From Talpa occidentalis (taxonomy: Eukaryota; Chordata; Mammalia; Eulipotyphla; Talpidae): a stretch of DNA of 64,000 bases. A program made the translations under genes and the position numbers. This document shows, piece after piece, positions 34,555-46,959 of this stretch. Each line of letters starts with the position of its first letter. The first letter of the stretch is position 1. The stretch is taken from assembly GCF_014898055.3 (NCBI RefSeq), contig NW_023603184.1, positions 105,948,615-106,012,614 of the forward strand, written 5' to 3'. The notes below the pieces were generated by a model. That model did not search any database. It worked only from the letters and a program-made list of their open reading frames with translations, and was not told the DNA's origin.

Positions 34555-35440
34555 TCTCTTTTTACGATTTTCTTTTCTTTTTTCTTCTATAATAAAAGTT
34601 TAAGTGAATGCATACTCATACTTATTTTTATTTTACTAGTTCAATGGGGGAAGGAGGGGACAAACACTAATCATTTTTCATCCTTAATAAAACCTTATTT
34701 TTCTGTCCTCACCACCATCCTTTATTACCCCTTCGACCCTTTTCCCCTCTTAACCCCAGAAATCTCACTTGGTTTGTTAGTGTCCACTAGTTTTTATAAG
34801 TAATTTTTGTCCTTTCAACAGATCTATTTATTTTCCCCACCACCATCCCTTATATACTCTGACCCTTTTTTTGTTCCCCTTCCCTCTTAATCTCAGAAAC
34901 CTTGCTTCCATTATTTGTGGGGTCTACTAGTTTTTATGTTATTTAGAAGTATTTTTTGAATTGTCTCATATGTAAATGTCTAATATTTGTCTTTCTCATT
35001 CTGACTTGCCTTACTACATATAATTCCCTCTAACTCCTTCTATTTTGGCAACATTTTATTTTTTCTTACTCCATTGTATGGATATACCATATCTTCTTAA
35101 CCTAGTCTTCTATCAGTAGACAGTTTGTTGTGTGTCCTAGATTGTAAAGTGTTGCAGTAAGCATTGTAGAGCATGGAGGTTTTTGAGTTGATAATTTCGT
35201 GTTCTTTAGACTGATACCCAAGAGTGGTATTGTCAGGTCATGTGGTATTTCCATTTTCAGTTTTTTAATGTAAATCTGATCACTCTCCATAATGGTTGTA
35301 CCAGGTTAAATTCCTCTCCAACATTTTTTTTGTAAATATATGTCATTTTCCTATATGCTTGATGATATTCTCTCATGTGGTTTAACCTGTATCTCCCTTA
35401 TTACCATTATGTGGTTTGATATAAACCATGGCACTCGTTT
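34555..35440 (-). mobile_element. L1 LINE 3' end with internally duplicated 3' UTR
   Basis: On the minus strand this is the C-terminal part of L1 ORF2 (frame 35102-35290 has the conserved DLTIPLLGI motif) followed by a 3' UTR. A segment of the UTR is present twice at about 34695-34797 and 34826-34937, with a period near 128 bp and clear divergence between copies. The frame is broken. Confidence 0.65.
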
Positions 35441-35444
35441 ATTA

Positions 35445-35928
35445 TTTTTTTAAATAGAGTTGGAACACAAGTGCAAATATTAACCTCATTTATGAGGACA
35501 CACACGTGACCCCACCTGCTGGTTCAGGCCCCAACTCTTCTACATTGGGAGCCTTAGGTTCAAGCCCATAATTAACACCCCGCATTCCAACTCCTGTAGT
35601 TCTCCACTAGTGCACCCTCCATCCTGGACACAAACTCTGTGCAACCCCTTATCCAACACAAGTGTGACGTGGGTATATGCCTCCAAATCAACAACTGTAG
35701 GGGGCTCCCTATGGGAGTCACCCTGCTCTACGTGAGCTGTACTGCCCATGCATCACGGCAAACAGTTCAATTACAGCTTTTCCTGTTCTCTTCCATCTTG
35801 CTCCTGACGTAAGCAGTCATTGGTTTGTCTTCCAGGGCCTATTCACTTTGCTCTGCTGAGGTTTAGATGTGAATATGTAGAAGAGGCAAACTGGAGGTCT
35901 CTACTTTGCCACCATCTTGCCTGATTCT
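35445..35928 (-). mobile_element. Possible L1 5' UTR segment joined to the L1 3' end
   Basis: Read on the minus strand it starts near 35928 with 'caggcaagatggtggcaaag' and later 'gagcaagatggaagag', the kind of 'aagatggcgg' wording found at L1 5' ends. It is higher in GC than its neighbours and lies upstream of the L1 3' part in the same orientation, as if most of the element had been deleted. Its identity is an inference, and an LTR origin is possible. Confidence 0.3.
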
Positions 35929-35929
35929 C

Positions 35930-36130
35930 TACTCTGTAAATGTCCAATATTTGTTTTTATCATTTTGAATTGCTTTAATACACATAATTTCTTCAAATTC
36001 TTTCCTATTTGCTATAAATGGTAACATTTCATATTTCCTATGGCTAAGTAGTATTCCATCATATGGACATGCCAATCCTTTATCAGTGGGCACTTGGATG
36101 GTTTCTATTTTTGATTTTCTTAATGACATT
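35930..36130 (-). mobile_element. Second L1 ORF2 3' fragment
   Basis: This segment parallels 34970-35120 ('aaatgtccaatatttg', 'tacacataatttcttc', 'gtagtattccatcatatgg') and ends in 'cttggatggtttctattt'. It is a different copy of the same L1 region, also on the minus strand. Confidence 0.6.
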
Positions 36131-36738
36131 TTCTTTTCTCTTGCTTACTTTATTGTAAGAATACAACACATGCCATACAATATAATATGCAAAGTATGTG
36201 TTAATTGATTGATTGTTTATTGGTAAGTCTTCCAGTCAATAACAGCTATTATTATATAAGTTTTTGGGAAGTCAAATGTTGTACTTTTACTTTTTGACTG
36301 AGTGGGTATAGTGGGGTTGCACACCTAACCTCTGCATGGCTCACAGGTCAACTATACTTTATTCTGAAACAATCACAGTACCCCATCTTCCTTAGAATCC
36401 TTCTCACACACTTGACCTTGGCCTGGTGTCATAGTAGGCATAGCAGATTCACCTGCCTGCAGGAACTCCTGGTGGCACCACTGGAGAGATGCAGTTGGGC
36501 ATCAACATGCATTTTCTTCTTGAGAAGCCACAGGAAAAATGCCTCCAGGTCTGTTTGAGGAAATGTGATTCTCCTGAACATTTAGTTTGTTTTCCTCTTG
36601 TTGACATGTGGAATCTTATCAATGGCTTTGTTTCCCTTTTTATTCTGGCTTTTAGGAAGTGTTGGAGCAACTCTATATTACCATGTGGTTTACAGTCCTT
36701 TCTGCTAATGTCATTCTTTGAGTAGTATCTTCTCATCT
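36131..36738. other. Non-coding stretch, nothing recognised
   Basis: No exon, RNA gene or repeat recognised. Opposing frames at 36449-36736 and 36489-36725 are mutual shadows with no family resemblance. Confidence 0.3.
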
Positions 36739-36752
36739 AAAATGTTTATTTA

Positions 36753-37060
36753 GGGCCTCCCCGGTGGCGCAGCGGTTGAGCGCTGGGTTGCGAAGCTGCC
36801 CGCGGCCTCTGCGGCACCGGTTCGATCCCCCGCTGCTCCCCGGCCACCAGAGGAGGGTCCCACATGGCGCGCAGACCTCTCCTGCCGCCCGCTGCTCCCC
36901 TCAGCAGTGTACTTCGGTCCTTCTGCCTGCTCTGCTCCCCGCTCTGGCTCTGGTGAATTCTCTCACCCTCCCGCGCTTCTGACTGTACCCAGTGCTTGTA
37001 TAAATAAAAATAAATATTTAAAAAAATAAAAAATAAAAAATAAAATATTTAAAAAAAAAT
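36753..37060 (+). mobile_element. tRNA-derived SINE, young GC-rich copy, full length
   Basis: Almost identical to the 1138 copy in head and body, with an intact A box and the B box GGTTCGATCCC. The tail is a long A-rich AAAAATA repeat. A perfect 14-bp target-site duplication AAAATGTTTATTTA lies at 36739-36752 and 37061-37074. Its 72-codon frame (36764-36982) recurs in other SINE copies and is not a gene. Confidence 0.95.
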
Positions 37061-37074
37061 AAAATGTTTATTTA

Positions 37075-38430
37075 AACTTCAATTAGAAAAATATTATCCT
37101 ATTATATTTCTGTAAGCCTAGGTCTACAATCCTTGTTAGGGTGAGACAAAGGATTTAAAAAATACAACCAAAAACCTTAAGTCTTTACCACTGCCCATGC
37201 AGTACCCTTCATCCTATCTGCAGTATCTCCAAAGTTTGAATCTTAAAATAAGTTTTTCTCTCTTCAAGGTTGCCCTTGAAATTTATTTTACTCTGGTTTC
37301 CTCAGCATAAAAATATTCTTACCTGGGGTTTCGGTGATAGTATGCCAAAGAGTAATTTGTTTCTGGATCTCCAAGGATGAACTCAGGTCTTCTAACGGGT
37401 GCTTTGCTTTTGGAACTTAAATTTACAGAATTGGATATTAAGTTTATACTAGTAGAGTCACTCAGCAGACAGTGTAATAGGTGTTGTTGGAGAATGACTG
37501 TATTTGTATTTTTGCCTCCCATAGTTTCTTCCTGGGTTTATTGTTTCAGAGGCTGTTTTTAATTAAGAGGAAAGCAGCTGCTGTAGCAGTTCCCTGTGAG
37601 ACAAAGAACCAGAAAGCCATCCTCGTTTCATTTCATTTTGCTTCACAAAGACAGCACTTAGCTTTGATTTTCACTGTTGTCCAGTATCAGTTATTTGTTT
37701 ACCAGACATGCTTTAGATAGCTACAACCCATTTGTAAGTCACTTATTTTGTACATTATGCCCTAATGTCTGGCAAAGTGTTTCTAAGTTGCCTATTATCG
37801 TAAAAGTTAAGAACTCTGACAGAGATATTAGGAATCATAATGATACAATATTTATGAGGCAAACTACCAGGTAATATCTAGTGATGGAAAAATAGCTAGC
37901 AAGCATTTTCAAAATAAGTTTGCTATTAGTCAGCCATTGTTAACTCAGATATCCAGGATTCATTTCTAAGCTTGCTGTGCACCTTAGGGGAGTGCACTTA
38001 ACCTTTCTGGAGAGTATCCAGCTCATTGTTTAGTGTCTTGAATTAAAAAGGATAATTGGTAACAGAGGCCAGATTCTTCTGTTGTTGACTTGGGTGCTAA
38101 TATGAATATGGCTCAGGAGGGAGCTTGTCTTCCTCAAACAGCTCACAGAATCCTTTGTGTCTTTTTCTTTTTTTCTTTTTAAAAAAGCATTGACAAGTAA
38201 GAAAGGACAGAGCTGGATAGAAGGGAGGTATGGATTCCATCTTTTTTCCCCTCTGCTTCCCCCACCTCTCAGCTACCATCATTTATGTATGTCTTTTTTG
38301 GGTAATAGGGATAAAACATTGGTTCTTGTGTCCACCACCACCCCATCTCTGTTCTTTATTTTATTTTAATTAATTATATGACAGACAGACATTGTAGAGA
38401 TAACAATTCACAATGGTAAACTTTGAGCTT
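37075..38430. other. Non-coding stretch, nothing recognised
   Basis: AT-rich DNA. No exon or known repeat recognised. Confidence 0.3.
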
Positions 38431-38436
38431 CAAGGC

Positions 38437-38474
38437 ACGAAAATTGTAGAAATTATGTCACGAAAATTGTAGAA
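38437..38474. repeat. 22-bp spaced duplication
   Basis: CACGAAAATTGTAGAA occurs at 38437-38452 and again at 38459-38474. Confidence 0.9.
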
Positions 38475-39250
38475 GTCTCCAAACTGTAGCATTGCTCACG
38501 GATGGCTTTTGTGTGTGGGAGCGCCCTAGCTTTCAGGACAGGGCTGTCTCTTGCAGAATTTTGCACACTCCTCTATTCTCTCTGGTAATGGACAGTGTTC
38601 GTTGCCAGTACTGCTTTCTTCCCTTGCCTGAGAGTTCTGTCAAGGGGAAAAGAGGTAACTGTCACACCAAGGTTATTGCAATTTTGTGACACTAGCAAAA
38701 TGACTTGCAGTATAATTAAAACTAGAAAGGGAAAGAGACCCTTTGTGATCAGATATCCCATCCAAATAAACGCCAAATAAAAGAGTTCAGCTGCAATCTG
38801 ATCTCCCAGTAATAATTTGCTGTAATAACCTGGCAAAATCTCTGTGAGATTTTTCCATTGCATTTTCATCACTGCGTACCAAGGGATTGTGGGAAGACTT
38901 TAACTTAAGTAAAAGAACTCCTCTACTCGGGCTTTCTCCTCTTGCTACTCCTCTTGCTTAGCATGGCAGACGTGTAGGTTTCATATATCAGAGACCTAGA
39001 TGGACAAATGTGCAGAGACCACTCCTGTCCTATCCCCCCTTTCTCCCTGCTGTGCTAGTTCTGTCTTGCAGTACATGCTGCTGTCTTAGTCACTGGGAGA
39101 CCTGGACAATGCAACCTGCTCCTGGACACATAGAACCAGAGGGGGAACCAGACAGCCACTCAGTTTCCCCAGTTTCTTTAGGGACTGTGCAGTGGATGCC
39201 GTGAGATTTGAAGTGTGCTTGAGAAGGATTGCAGGGTGTGGGTTCATTAC
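38475..39250. other. Non-coding stretch, nothing recognised
   Basis: No exon, RNA gene or repeat recognised. The 99-codon minus frame 38573-38872 has no family resemblance. Confidence 0.3.
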
Positions 39251-39265
39251 CAAGAGAGGAGAATT

Positions 39266-39531
39266 GGGCCTCTCTGGTGACACAAGGGGTTAAGATGCAA
39301 CCTTTGAGGCTATCTGCAGCTACTGCAGCACGAGTTCGATCCCTGGTCAGGGAGCTACCCACCTGGCTCAGCAGACCTCTCTCCTGACTCACCTGCTACT
39401 CCCCTCAGCACGTGTATTTCTGTCAATCTGCCTGTTCTGTTCCCTCCTCTGTCTCTGGTGAATCCTCTCAACCCACACACCTCTGGCCTGTACCCCAGTT
39501 CTTGTATGCATAAACAAATTAAAAAAAAAAT
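39266..39531 (+). mobile_element. tRNA-derived SINE, older subfamily copy
   Basis: The head reads GGGCCTCTCTGGTGACACAA, with a B box GTTCGATCCCTGG and a body ending 'ggcctgtaccccagttcttgtatgcataa'. This tail differs from the 'gactgtacccagtgc' tail of the young copies, so it is a separate subfamily. A perfect 15-bp target-site duplication CAAGAGAGGAGAATT lies at 39251-39265 and 39532-39546. Confidence 0.93.
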
Positions 39532-39546
39532 CAAGAGAGGAGAATT

Positions 39547-41970
39547 ACTCAACACCTGGAAGTGGTCAGATGAGTTCTCTTATGCAGATGTTTGCACAGG
39601 GTGCTGCCTAGTTACCTCTGATGGGAAATGAGGTCAGCAGCCAAGGGACACATCCTGAGACCCAGTCTTTTTGATTTATTGAGAACTTGAACACCTTGGG
39701 GATATGTAGGTGTGAAGAAATGTCCTTTCTACAACTGACGATGACCCAGCCACCAACAATAGCACATCTAACGCTATTCCTAAGTACCGTGGCGTAGCAG
39801 TTGTGGATGTGGGCTGGGAGCCAGATGTGATGATGTGAATCCTAGAACTGGAAGGTGGAATCAAATTATGTGGTGTGAGAGTGAAGGAAGACCTCCCCAG
39901 AGAAAAATGGGGTGCCCCAGAGGGGAAGGAGCGGCAGTTGTGAAGTAAGTCAGGCTAGTTCTTCCACATTTTGGTGCTGTAAACTTGAACACATTTATTG
40001 TCCCTGTAGACGTCAACCTCTAAATGGTTAAAAGTATCTTACGGTGTGTGTTCTTGAGGGGACTCACATGATAATGTTGTAAAAATGTGTGTAAAGTATC
40101 TGGGACATAGCAGGGTCTGAAAAGGAGTGAAAAAAATTTAGATCTAACGTATCTTTGTATCTTTTGATCTCTGTTCATGTTAGACATTCTCCAAGGTTCT
40201 TCTGACTTGGTTATCTTTTTCATCATCCCCTTAGCAGCTGAGGTTTCCTAAACTTAACTTAAAGAACCCGTTTCCAGTTGTAGCTCTGAATCTAGTCTTC
40301 TGTATCTCACAGGGAACAAAACTAATTATTTTATATGTGCTTATCATAGTAATGATTTTTATTAATTTGCCATCAAAAGAAAGTGTATCCTTAATGAGTT
40401 AATTTCTGCATCTCATCTAATACATTTCCAAATCAAAGCACTGAAATGCACAAACCCAGCTTGCTGATGAAGCATGTTTTTTAGTTTAGTTTGTATAGAT
40501 CATGCAAAAAAAAAAAGAAAGTTCCCCATGACCTGCCTCTCTAATAATTCTTGAGAGTTGAACTTACTCTGCTCAGACAGTTACATCTGGTTCTATAGTT
40601 AACAAATGGGTCAGAAGGAAAAGGAGGAGTGAAAAAAAAAAAAAAAGCCATGCAGCCTCCCTGCAACCCACCAACCCCCTCATTTTTTTCTCGGTGTGAA
40701 GTCATTTGCTTTTCTTTCTAGCCCATACCGAGTCTTCAGAAGTTGAGCCAGGCAGATGGTGAGGTTACAGCTTGGGCAAAATGTGTTCTAATGTTATCAG
40801 CTTTAAAGGAGCACATGGAGCAGAGAGGAAAGATGGTTTGTGGTATTTTTGTTTATTAAATTTGATGGTTGGATTATGACATTTATATTTATTAAATGTA
40901 CAGAATCTCATCCATCACTGTTGACAGTCAGAACATGTCCTCTGCGGTTGGCATAGCTGTCTCTTCCTGCAGAGAGATCTAACATTTATTCTTATTTGGG
41001 AGACTACGAAAAGGTGCAGAAAAAAGGAGATCCACCCTTCAGTGCCACCACCCTGGGGAAATGGGAGTATGAGATAAGTGTTATTGTGTTTGATTCTGTC
41101 ATGTTAAGAAACATTTTCCTCATTTGGGTTGTGAGTCAGTTTGATGGTGCCGTGGAGAGAAAATTTGGCGGCATGGGAGCAGCAGAGCCAGTGAACCCAG
41201 TGCAGGAAAAATATATAGAAAGAGGGCTCTCAGCTCTGCCCCATTAAAATCCTGGCATCAGCTATGGTTGAAATAGTGTCGCAATGGCTTTGTCTGGTCG
41301 CTAGAGCACTTCAGCAGCCAGCCGTCTTCATTCCACTCTGGATTTTATTACTTACCAGATGTGGGACTCTAGGATATTTTATTAGAGCCCCAGGTGAGCT
41401 GATGAAAGGACAGCACTCTAACTGCCTTCCAAATGACTCCTGGTTCACTTGAGTTTTGTTTACGTGTAAGAGGAGACCAGAGCTGCAAGGCTTAGCACCG
41501 AGAAGGCACTGTCACCCATAAAGTTTCTCAGTGGGTCTGAAGGTGAAAGGGATGGTGTGCTTGCTTAAGGTTTACAGATCTTTTCCAGAGTGGAACTTAA
41601 AGATGTTTTTACAGCCAATGTGTGAATGAATGAGACACATGGGCTCAATCTCACCAGGCACATATGATTCCAAAAATAAAAGGGTCATTGAGGTTTGAGC
41701 AAACCCAGTACACTTGGAAATCAGTTAACCCAACATATTGCCTGCATGGCCCAGAAACCTTTGAATTAGAAAAGTATTTAAGATACTAGCCTAGAAAAGA
41801 GATTGCTTCCTTTTCTCTTTCCTCAGCTCAGCCACCTCCCTGGCCTTCCTTTTAGGGCTAATTTTGGGTTCTCTCTCCAATCATGAGTGTCCTAGGTGAC
41901 ATTTTCTAAAACAGCAGCCCACCTGCAGTGGCTATGTCTGAGATCTCCAGCAGTACCAAACATTTTCATA
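39547..41970. other. Mostly single-copy non-coding stretch
   Basis: No exon or RNA gene recognised. A-runs lie at 40506-40516 and 40633-40646. The segment 41000-41450 is relatively GC-balanced, with scattered open frames up to 83 codons and no family resemblance. Confidence 0.3.
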
Positions 41971-42009
41971 GGCTCCACACAGATTTTGATCAACAGGTAT
42001 TTCCTTCCC

Positions 42010-42090
42010 TTAGGTTGACTTAGGGAGTATCACGTACTAATATGGAGTATTAGTTTACCGGAGTATCACGTACTAATCTCCTTTTTTTTA
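42010..42090. repeat. Short spaced repeat
   Basis: GAGTATCACGTACTAAT occurs at about 42026-42042 and 42061-42077, separated by 18 bp. Confidence 0.8.
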
Positions 42091-42639
42091 AATCGGAAAG
42101 ATCACAGTTCAGAAGTACTATGTCATTCATTGAGCATCTAGTCTATGTCTAGTCTATGTATAATGAAGGCTATTAAACAAAAGCAAGTGGCAGTTTATCT
42201 CTAGAGAGTTTAAACAAAACGTACCAAAAGCCAGACCTCTATGAAGAGGTACAATTTCCTGCTAGATAGTGTGTGTGCGTGTGTGCATCTGATTACATAA
42301 ATGGACTATAAACATTTCCAGGGGTGGGAGAGAGAGTGCAGGTCCTGGGTGTTAACAAGGCAAAGGTCACGGGTGCACACCGTGCATGCACCAGTTGGCT
42401 CTCTTCCATTCCACTGTCACAGCCGGCAATCCACCCAGACTAGTCCACAGTTCACATGAGTGAAGCCAGGGCTCATCTAGGGGTGAAGGAGTGGGCGTGG
42501 GGGTGGGGGATACTTTAAGTCTTTTCCCTTTCTTGAATAAAAGCAATACTGGGCAAGATATTATAATTTTAATTCTGCACACAATACAGTGATTATAATC
42601 TCATGTGCTACTTGAATGAATATTTGTGAGCACATATTT

Positions 42640-42905
42640 TATGCAAGGGTATACACACATAAATATTTCTATATATTTCTGTTCCTCATTTGATTCTCAA
42701 CAACTTTCTGAGGTAAGAATTTAGCATCACTGTTTAACTGCTAAGAAATCTAAAGACCAGAGCTTGGTATGTAGTAGATCTCAATATGTATACGTGGAAT
42801 GAATAAATGAATGAGACTCAGCTTAAAGATCTTGCTTTTTTCATGGTCATACAGCAAGTAAGAACCAATAGTAGGATCCCCACCTAATAACTGTGACTCC
42901 AAAAC
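42640..42905 (-). mobile_element. MIR/L2-like composite relic
   Basis: Antisense MIR wording ('gattctcaacaactttctgaggtaag', 'atggtcatacagcaagtaagaacc') flanks a + strand L2/MIR 3'-type phrase ('ggtatgtagtagatctcaatatg', 'aatgaataaatgaatg'). One old element probably lies inside another. Confidence 0.45.
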
Positions 42906-42909
42906 TAGC

Positions 42910-45670
42910 TTTTCTTGACAGTGCATTTGAGAGTCAGACCAGTGAGGCCAGTCACTGTCCCGTCCTCGGGTTAGAGTGGCCTCGAGAGGAGAAGCACCTG
43001 TGGGAATGTCTCTGTCTTGCCATAGCTGTGGCTCCCAGCATTTCCTTCTTCAGCTGGAGCCCCATTTATGCAACAAAGATGAAGAGAACATTGCAGGTGC
43101 CCTTCCTCCTGGAAAGACTTGCAGCCAAAGCCAGGTGACAGGACGGTGGCTGAAGACAGGACAGTGGAGGTATGTCTCGTGGACCCAGGAGCAATCTTGA
43201 AATCTTTGATCTGTATTTGCCTCTTGCAAACAGCTTTCAAGATGTTGTAGGTTGAGACACATCAATTCCAGACTTGGGAGGGAACTGCTATTTTATTGCT
43301 CCAATTAAATGCTTTATTTGTTTATAAATTCTTCCCTTTTCTGTTTTATGATGCAGTTGTGGTGTGTTTAATGGAACTATAAGATTAAGACTGGCAAGAT
43401 GACTACACATTACATTTCCAAAACTAATAAATGATTTGAATCCAGAGTGTTAGTGGCCCTTTCCAAAAATATTTGGTTTCTCTAAAAGCAACATCTGTTG
43501 GGAAATGGATGGAAGTTTTTACTGTAGTGTGCACAGCATTTTATTTAATGCTTTTATTCCTGTGGGGAATTTGCCTGCCTGATAACAGATGAAACAACAG
43601 GAACTTAGTAAAATATAAAAACTCATGATGTTAAAAATCAGCAAGTTGTGTGTTCAATTTTAAAAGTTGCACAAGAAAACCAAGAATCTCTTCTTAAAAA
43701 TACCTTTTGTGATGGATTTTTTTGGTGCTTCAGTGAGCATAGGTAGGCATTAAAAAATTCACTTTCTTCTAATATTTCTATTGTATTTTGAAGTTTTCAA
43801 AACATCTATTTAAAGCTTGGATTTTACTACAATTCTACTACCACAATTCTACAGTTCTACTAGGGACATGGTTTCCCTTGTTATGCATGATCTGAGCAAG
43901 GCCTGGAAGGATGAAGAGAGTAGCCTGGAGCTCACCAGTGGTGAGCCAGGATTAGTAGGGAATTTGCAATGACTGGCTTGGGGCTTTCTGGCAGACTGCA
44001 TGGTCTCCTTATTAGATGGCACCCTAAGCAAGTGGAGGAGAGTATCATCTGACCACGTGGACACAGCCACGCCCCCATCACTTAATCCCCAGTCATTGTC
44101 TCTGTGGAAACCTCAGATGGCAGAGTGTGATCACATGCCTCAGAGCTGCTTACCCGGGATGGGGCCAGAGAAGCTTTCTGTGAGCTCCCGTGGGATGCAG
44201 GCACTGGTCCTGCAAAAGCTCACACAGGGCCTGGTTCACCCCACCCAGGAGAGAAGATTGGAAGCTGTGGTGGGGCAGGCACAGACCAAACCGAATCTGA
44301 AGACCACAGTGAGGGGCAGGCTTTTTTCCTTCCTCTCTTCCTCTTTCCTGCCCTCCCCCTTCTTCCTTTTTTTTTTTTTTTCTCATTCTCACCAAAATAT
44401 CAACCAAAAAGGATTAGGAAACTATAGGAATTAGTTTTCCAATTTTAGTGAATTTAAGATTCACCCAGGAGTTCAATGACATGCAGCCCCAAGGCCCCTG
44501 CCATGAGAGTATGATTCATAAACATTTTTAGCATTTGTCAAAAGCAGAATTAATCCTCATTTAGAAAGTGACATTTAATAGAGTTTCCTATACTTCCAAA
44601 GTACCAACAACAATGTAACCAATGTCGCCTCAATAAAAAAGAAAAAAAAATTTGCAAGGGTAGCAAAATACCTATTTGGCCCAAGAGTCTAGATCTTTTA
44701 GAATGCCCATCCCAACAAGCACAGCCTTAGGCTGATCCTAAAGGTGATCGCCCCTGATTTGGCAAGTTGCTAAAATTGTAAGTCTAAAGTGAGGCTCAGC
44801 ACTCTGAGTTTTTAACAGGCCCTTGTGTGATTCCGACCCTGCTGGGCTACAGACTTCTCTCTGAGAATCACGGGCTAGTAAATTAAAGAGACAATTCTGC
44901 CTAGTTCATTGTCAGAGAAATCGTAATCCTGCTCAGCTCTAGCCCTGACTCTCTACTGTGCGGGGACTTAATCTCATCCTTGAATTGCAGATTTTGCCTC
45001 CACTTGTTGCTTCTGGGCCTTGACAGGGTGGTGATCCCAGTTTACACCTGCAGCTGATTCCATCCCTGCCTTGACTCCCAATGGTGTTGGGGCACTGGTG
45101 TGCAGGGAATGGAGAGCTTTAATGTGCTGCAGTGGAGAGCAACCTGCTCAAAGTGTGCAAGTTTAATGCTTTAAGTCTTGTGTGTGAGCCCTGCCGCTCC
45201 TTTGCCATGTGAGGGGTTGAAAGATTGGGGAGAGAAGGAAAAGAGAGAAAGAAGAGTAAGATAATAAAATTTTATCTCTTCTTACTTTATTATTTATATG
45301 GGGCTTTATTTTCTTCAAAAAGCTTATAGAAAAAGATATAAAGAGATGAAAGGTCCTGTGCAAAAGAACGGGCTGGAGGACAGGCATATTCCTTCATGGG
45401 GGACCCGAGGGCACCGTGACACCAGGGGATGGCTGTGCCCTCTCACTTCTGGAGAGGGAAAATTCTAATGTCACCCATACTGGCAGATTGTCAAGACCAC
45501 AGGGAAACTTCTGAACTAACTGATTATAAAAAGTAACTCTTAGAATGTAAGTCTGTAACAGTTTAAAATTTTGCATAATTTTTATTATGCAAAATAATAA
45601 CCAACAATTACTGGATACAGATAACCTGAGCTGCCGTGCACCATCCCTGGCTGACGTGACCCTCACTGTG
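42910..45670. other. Non-coding stretch, nothing recognised
   Basis: No supported exon, RNA gene or repeat. A CT-rich tract followed by T14 lies at about 44328-44385. Overlapping frames on both strands at 42893-43265 and 44000-44434 are mutual shadows. Confidence 0.3.
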
Positions 45671-45690
45671 CTTCCCAACATTCATTTCCT

Positions 45691-45955
45691 TTTTTTTTTT
45701 TAAAGATTTATTTATTTATGCATACAAGAACTGGGGTACAGGCCAGAGGTGTGGGGGTGAGAGGATTCACCAGAGACAGAGTGGGGAACAGAACAGGCAG
45801 ATTGACTGAAACACACTGCTGAGGGGAGCAGCGGGAGAGTCAGGAGAGGTCTGCTGTGCCATGTGGGTAGCTCCCTGGCCAGGGATAGAACTCATGCTGC
45901 AGTGGCCGTGGATAGCTTCATAGATTGTGTCTTAACCCCTTGAGCAACCAGGGCG
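45691..45955 (-). mobile_element. tRNA-derived SINE, older subfamily copy
   Basis: The T-rich left end (poly(A) of the minus strand) is followed by the 'catacaagaactggggtacaggccag' tail of the older subfamily and then body and head, to about 45955. An imperfect duplication flanks it: CAACATTCATTTCCTT (45676-45691) and CAACATTAATTTCTTT (45956-45971). Confidence 0.9.
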
Positions 45956-46039
45956 CAACATTAATTTCTTTAAAAACTTCTCTAGTTGTTCCATCGTGAG
46001 TTGGAGAGCAGTGGGTCAGGCATCCAGGCCCTGGACCAT

Positions 46040-46150
46040 CTTCTGGGCTTGACTGCGCCTTTTTGTGTGACCTTGAAGAGTCATTTCACCTCTTTGGGTT
46101 CCAGTTTCCCACCTGTATAAAGAAGTGGTTGAAAGAGTCATCTCTATACC
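46040..46150 (+). mobile_element. MIR SINE relic
   Basis: The order 'gggcttgactgcgcc', 'tgtgtgaccttgaagagtcatttcacctcttt' in pieces, then 'ccagtttcccacctgtataaa', follows the MIR core. Confidence 0.65.
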
Positions 46151-46324
46151 TCTTTATGTCTGACACTCTGTATTCTTAATCTCTTCAGGGTACTTTCTAA
46201 AGAACTTGCTAACCTTTCCTTAAAAGACAATAAAAGGCCACGCTTTAGTGGAAGTGCAGTTGTTATTAGCCAAAGCAAAATTATCCTCACAGTAAACAGA
46301 CAAGTGAGTTTGGGCTCTGCATTC

Positions 46325-46955
46325 ACCTGCTAGGGCGGCCATGCCAAGGCACCACAGAATGGGGGGTTTACATACAAAAATTCATTTTCTCATAATTCTG
46401 GAGGCTCAAAAATCTAGGTGTCAGCAGATATGGTTTCTTTTCTTTCTTTTTTAAAGATTTATTTATTTATTTATACAAGCACTGGGTACAGTCAGAAGCG
46501 CGGGAGGGTGAGAGATTCACCAGAGCCAAAGCGGGGAGCAGAACAGGCAGAAGTACACTGAGGTACACTGCTGAGGGGAGCAGCGGGCAGCAGGCGAGAT
46601 CTGCGTGCCACGGGGGATGGGACCGGCGCTGCAGAGGCTGCGGGCAGCTTTGCAACCCATTGCTCAACCACTGCGCCACTGGGGAGGCCCCAGATATGGT
46701 TTCTTTCACTGACTTTCTCCTGGCTTATCGGTGGCTGTCTTCTTGCTTTGTCGCCCACTGTCTTTCTCTCTGTGCACTGGGCGCCACTCTCCCCTTCCGA
46801 CAAGTACACTAGTCAGACTAGAGTCCACTGAATGATCTCACTTTCACTTAATTACCTCTGTTAAAGATCTTGTCTCCAAACACCGTCATTCTAGGTGCTG
46901 CAGTTCTGACTTCAGCCTCTGAACTGGGGCAGCATCATGCAGCCCCTAATAGGCT
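46325..46955 (+). mobile_element. Ancient LTR-like repeat interrupted by a SINE
   Basis: Flanking the SINE at 46441-46690, the left part has 'gctagggcggccatgccaagg', 'cattttctcataattctgg' and 'aggtgtcagcagatatgg'. The right part has 'ttaattacctctgttaaagatcttgtctcc' and ends in 'cccctaatagg'. This is the order of a common old mammalian LTR-type repeat whose exact name I do not assign. Confidence 0.45.
46441..46690 (-). mobile_element. tRNA-derived SINE, young-tail subfamily
   Basis: The body carries the 'gcactgggtacagtcagaagcg' tail of the young subfamily and a head ending '...gccactggggaggcc'. A perfect 16-bp target-site duplication CAGATATGGTTTCTTT lies at 46425-46440 and 46691-46706. It is inserted in an older LTR-like repeat. 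Its open frames repeat those of other copies. Confidence 0.95.
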
Positions 46956-46959
46956 CTGA

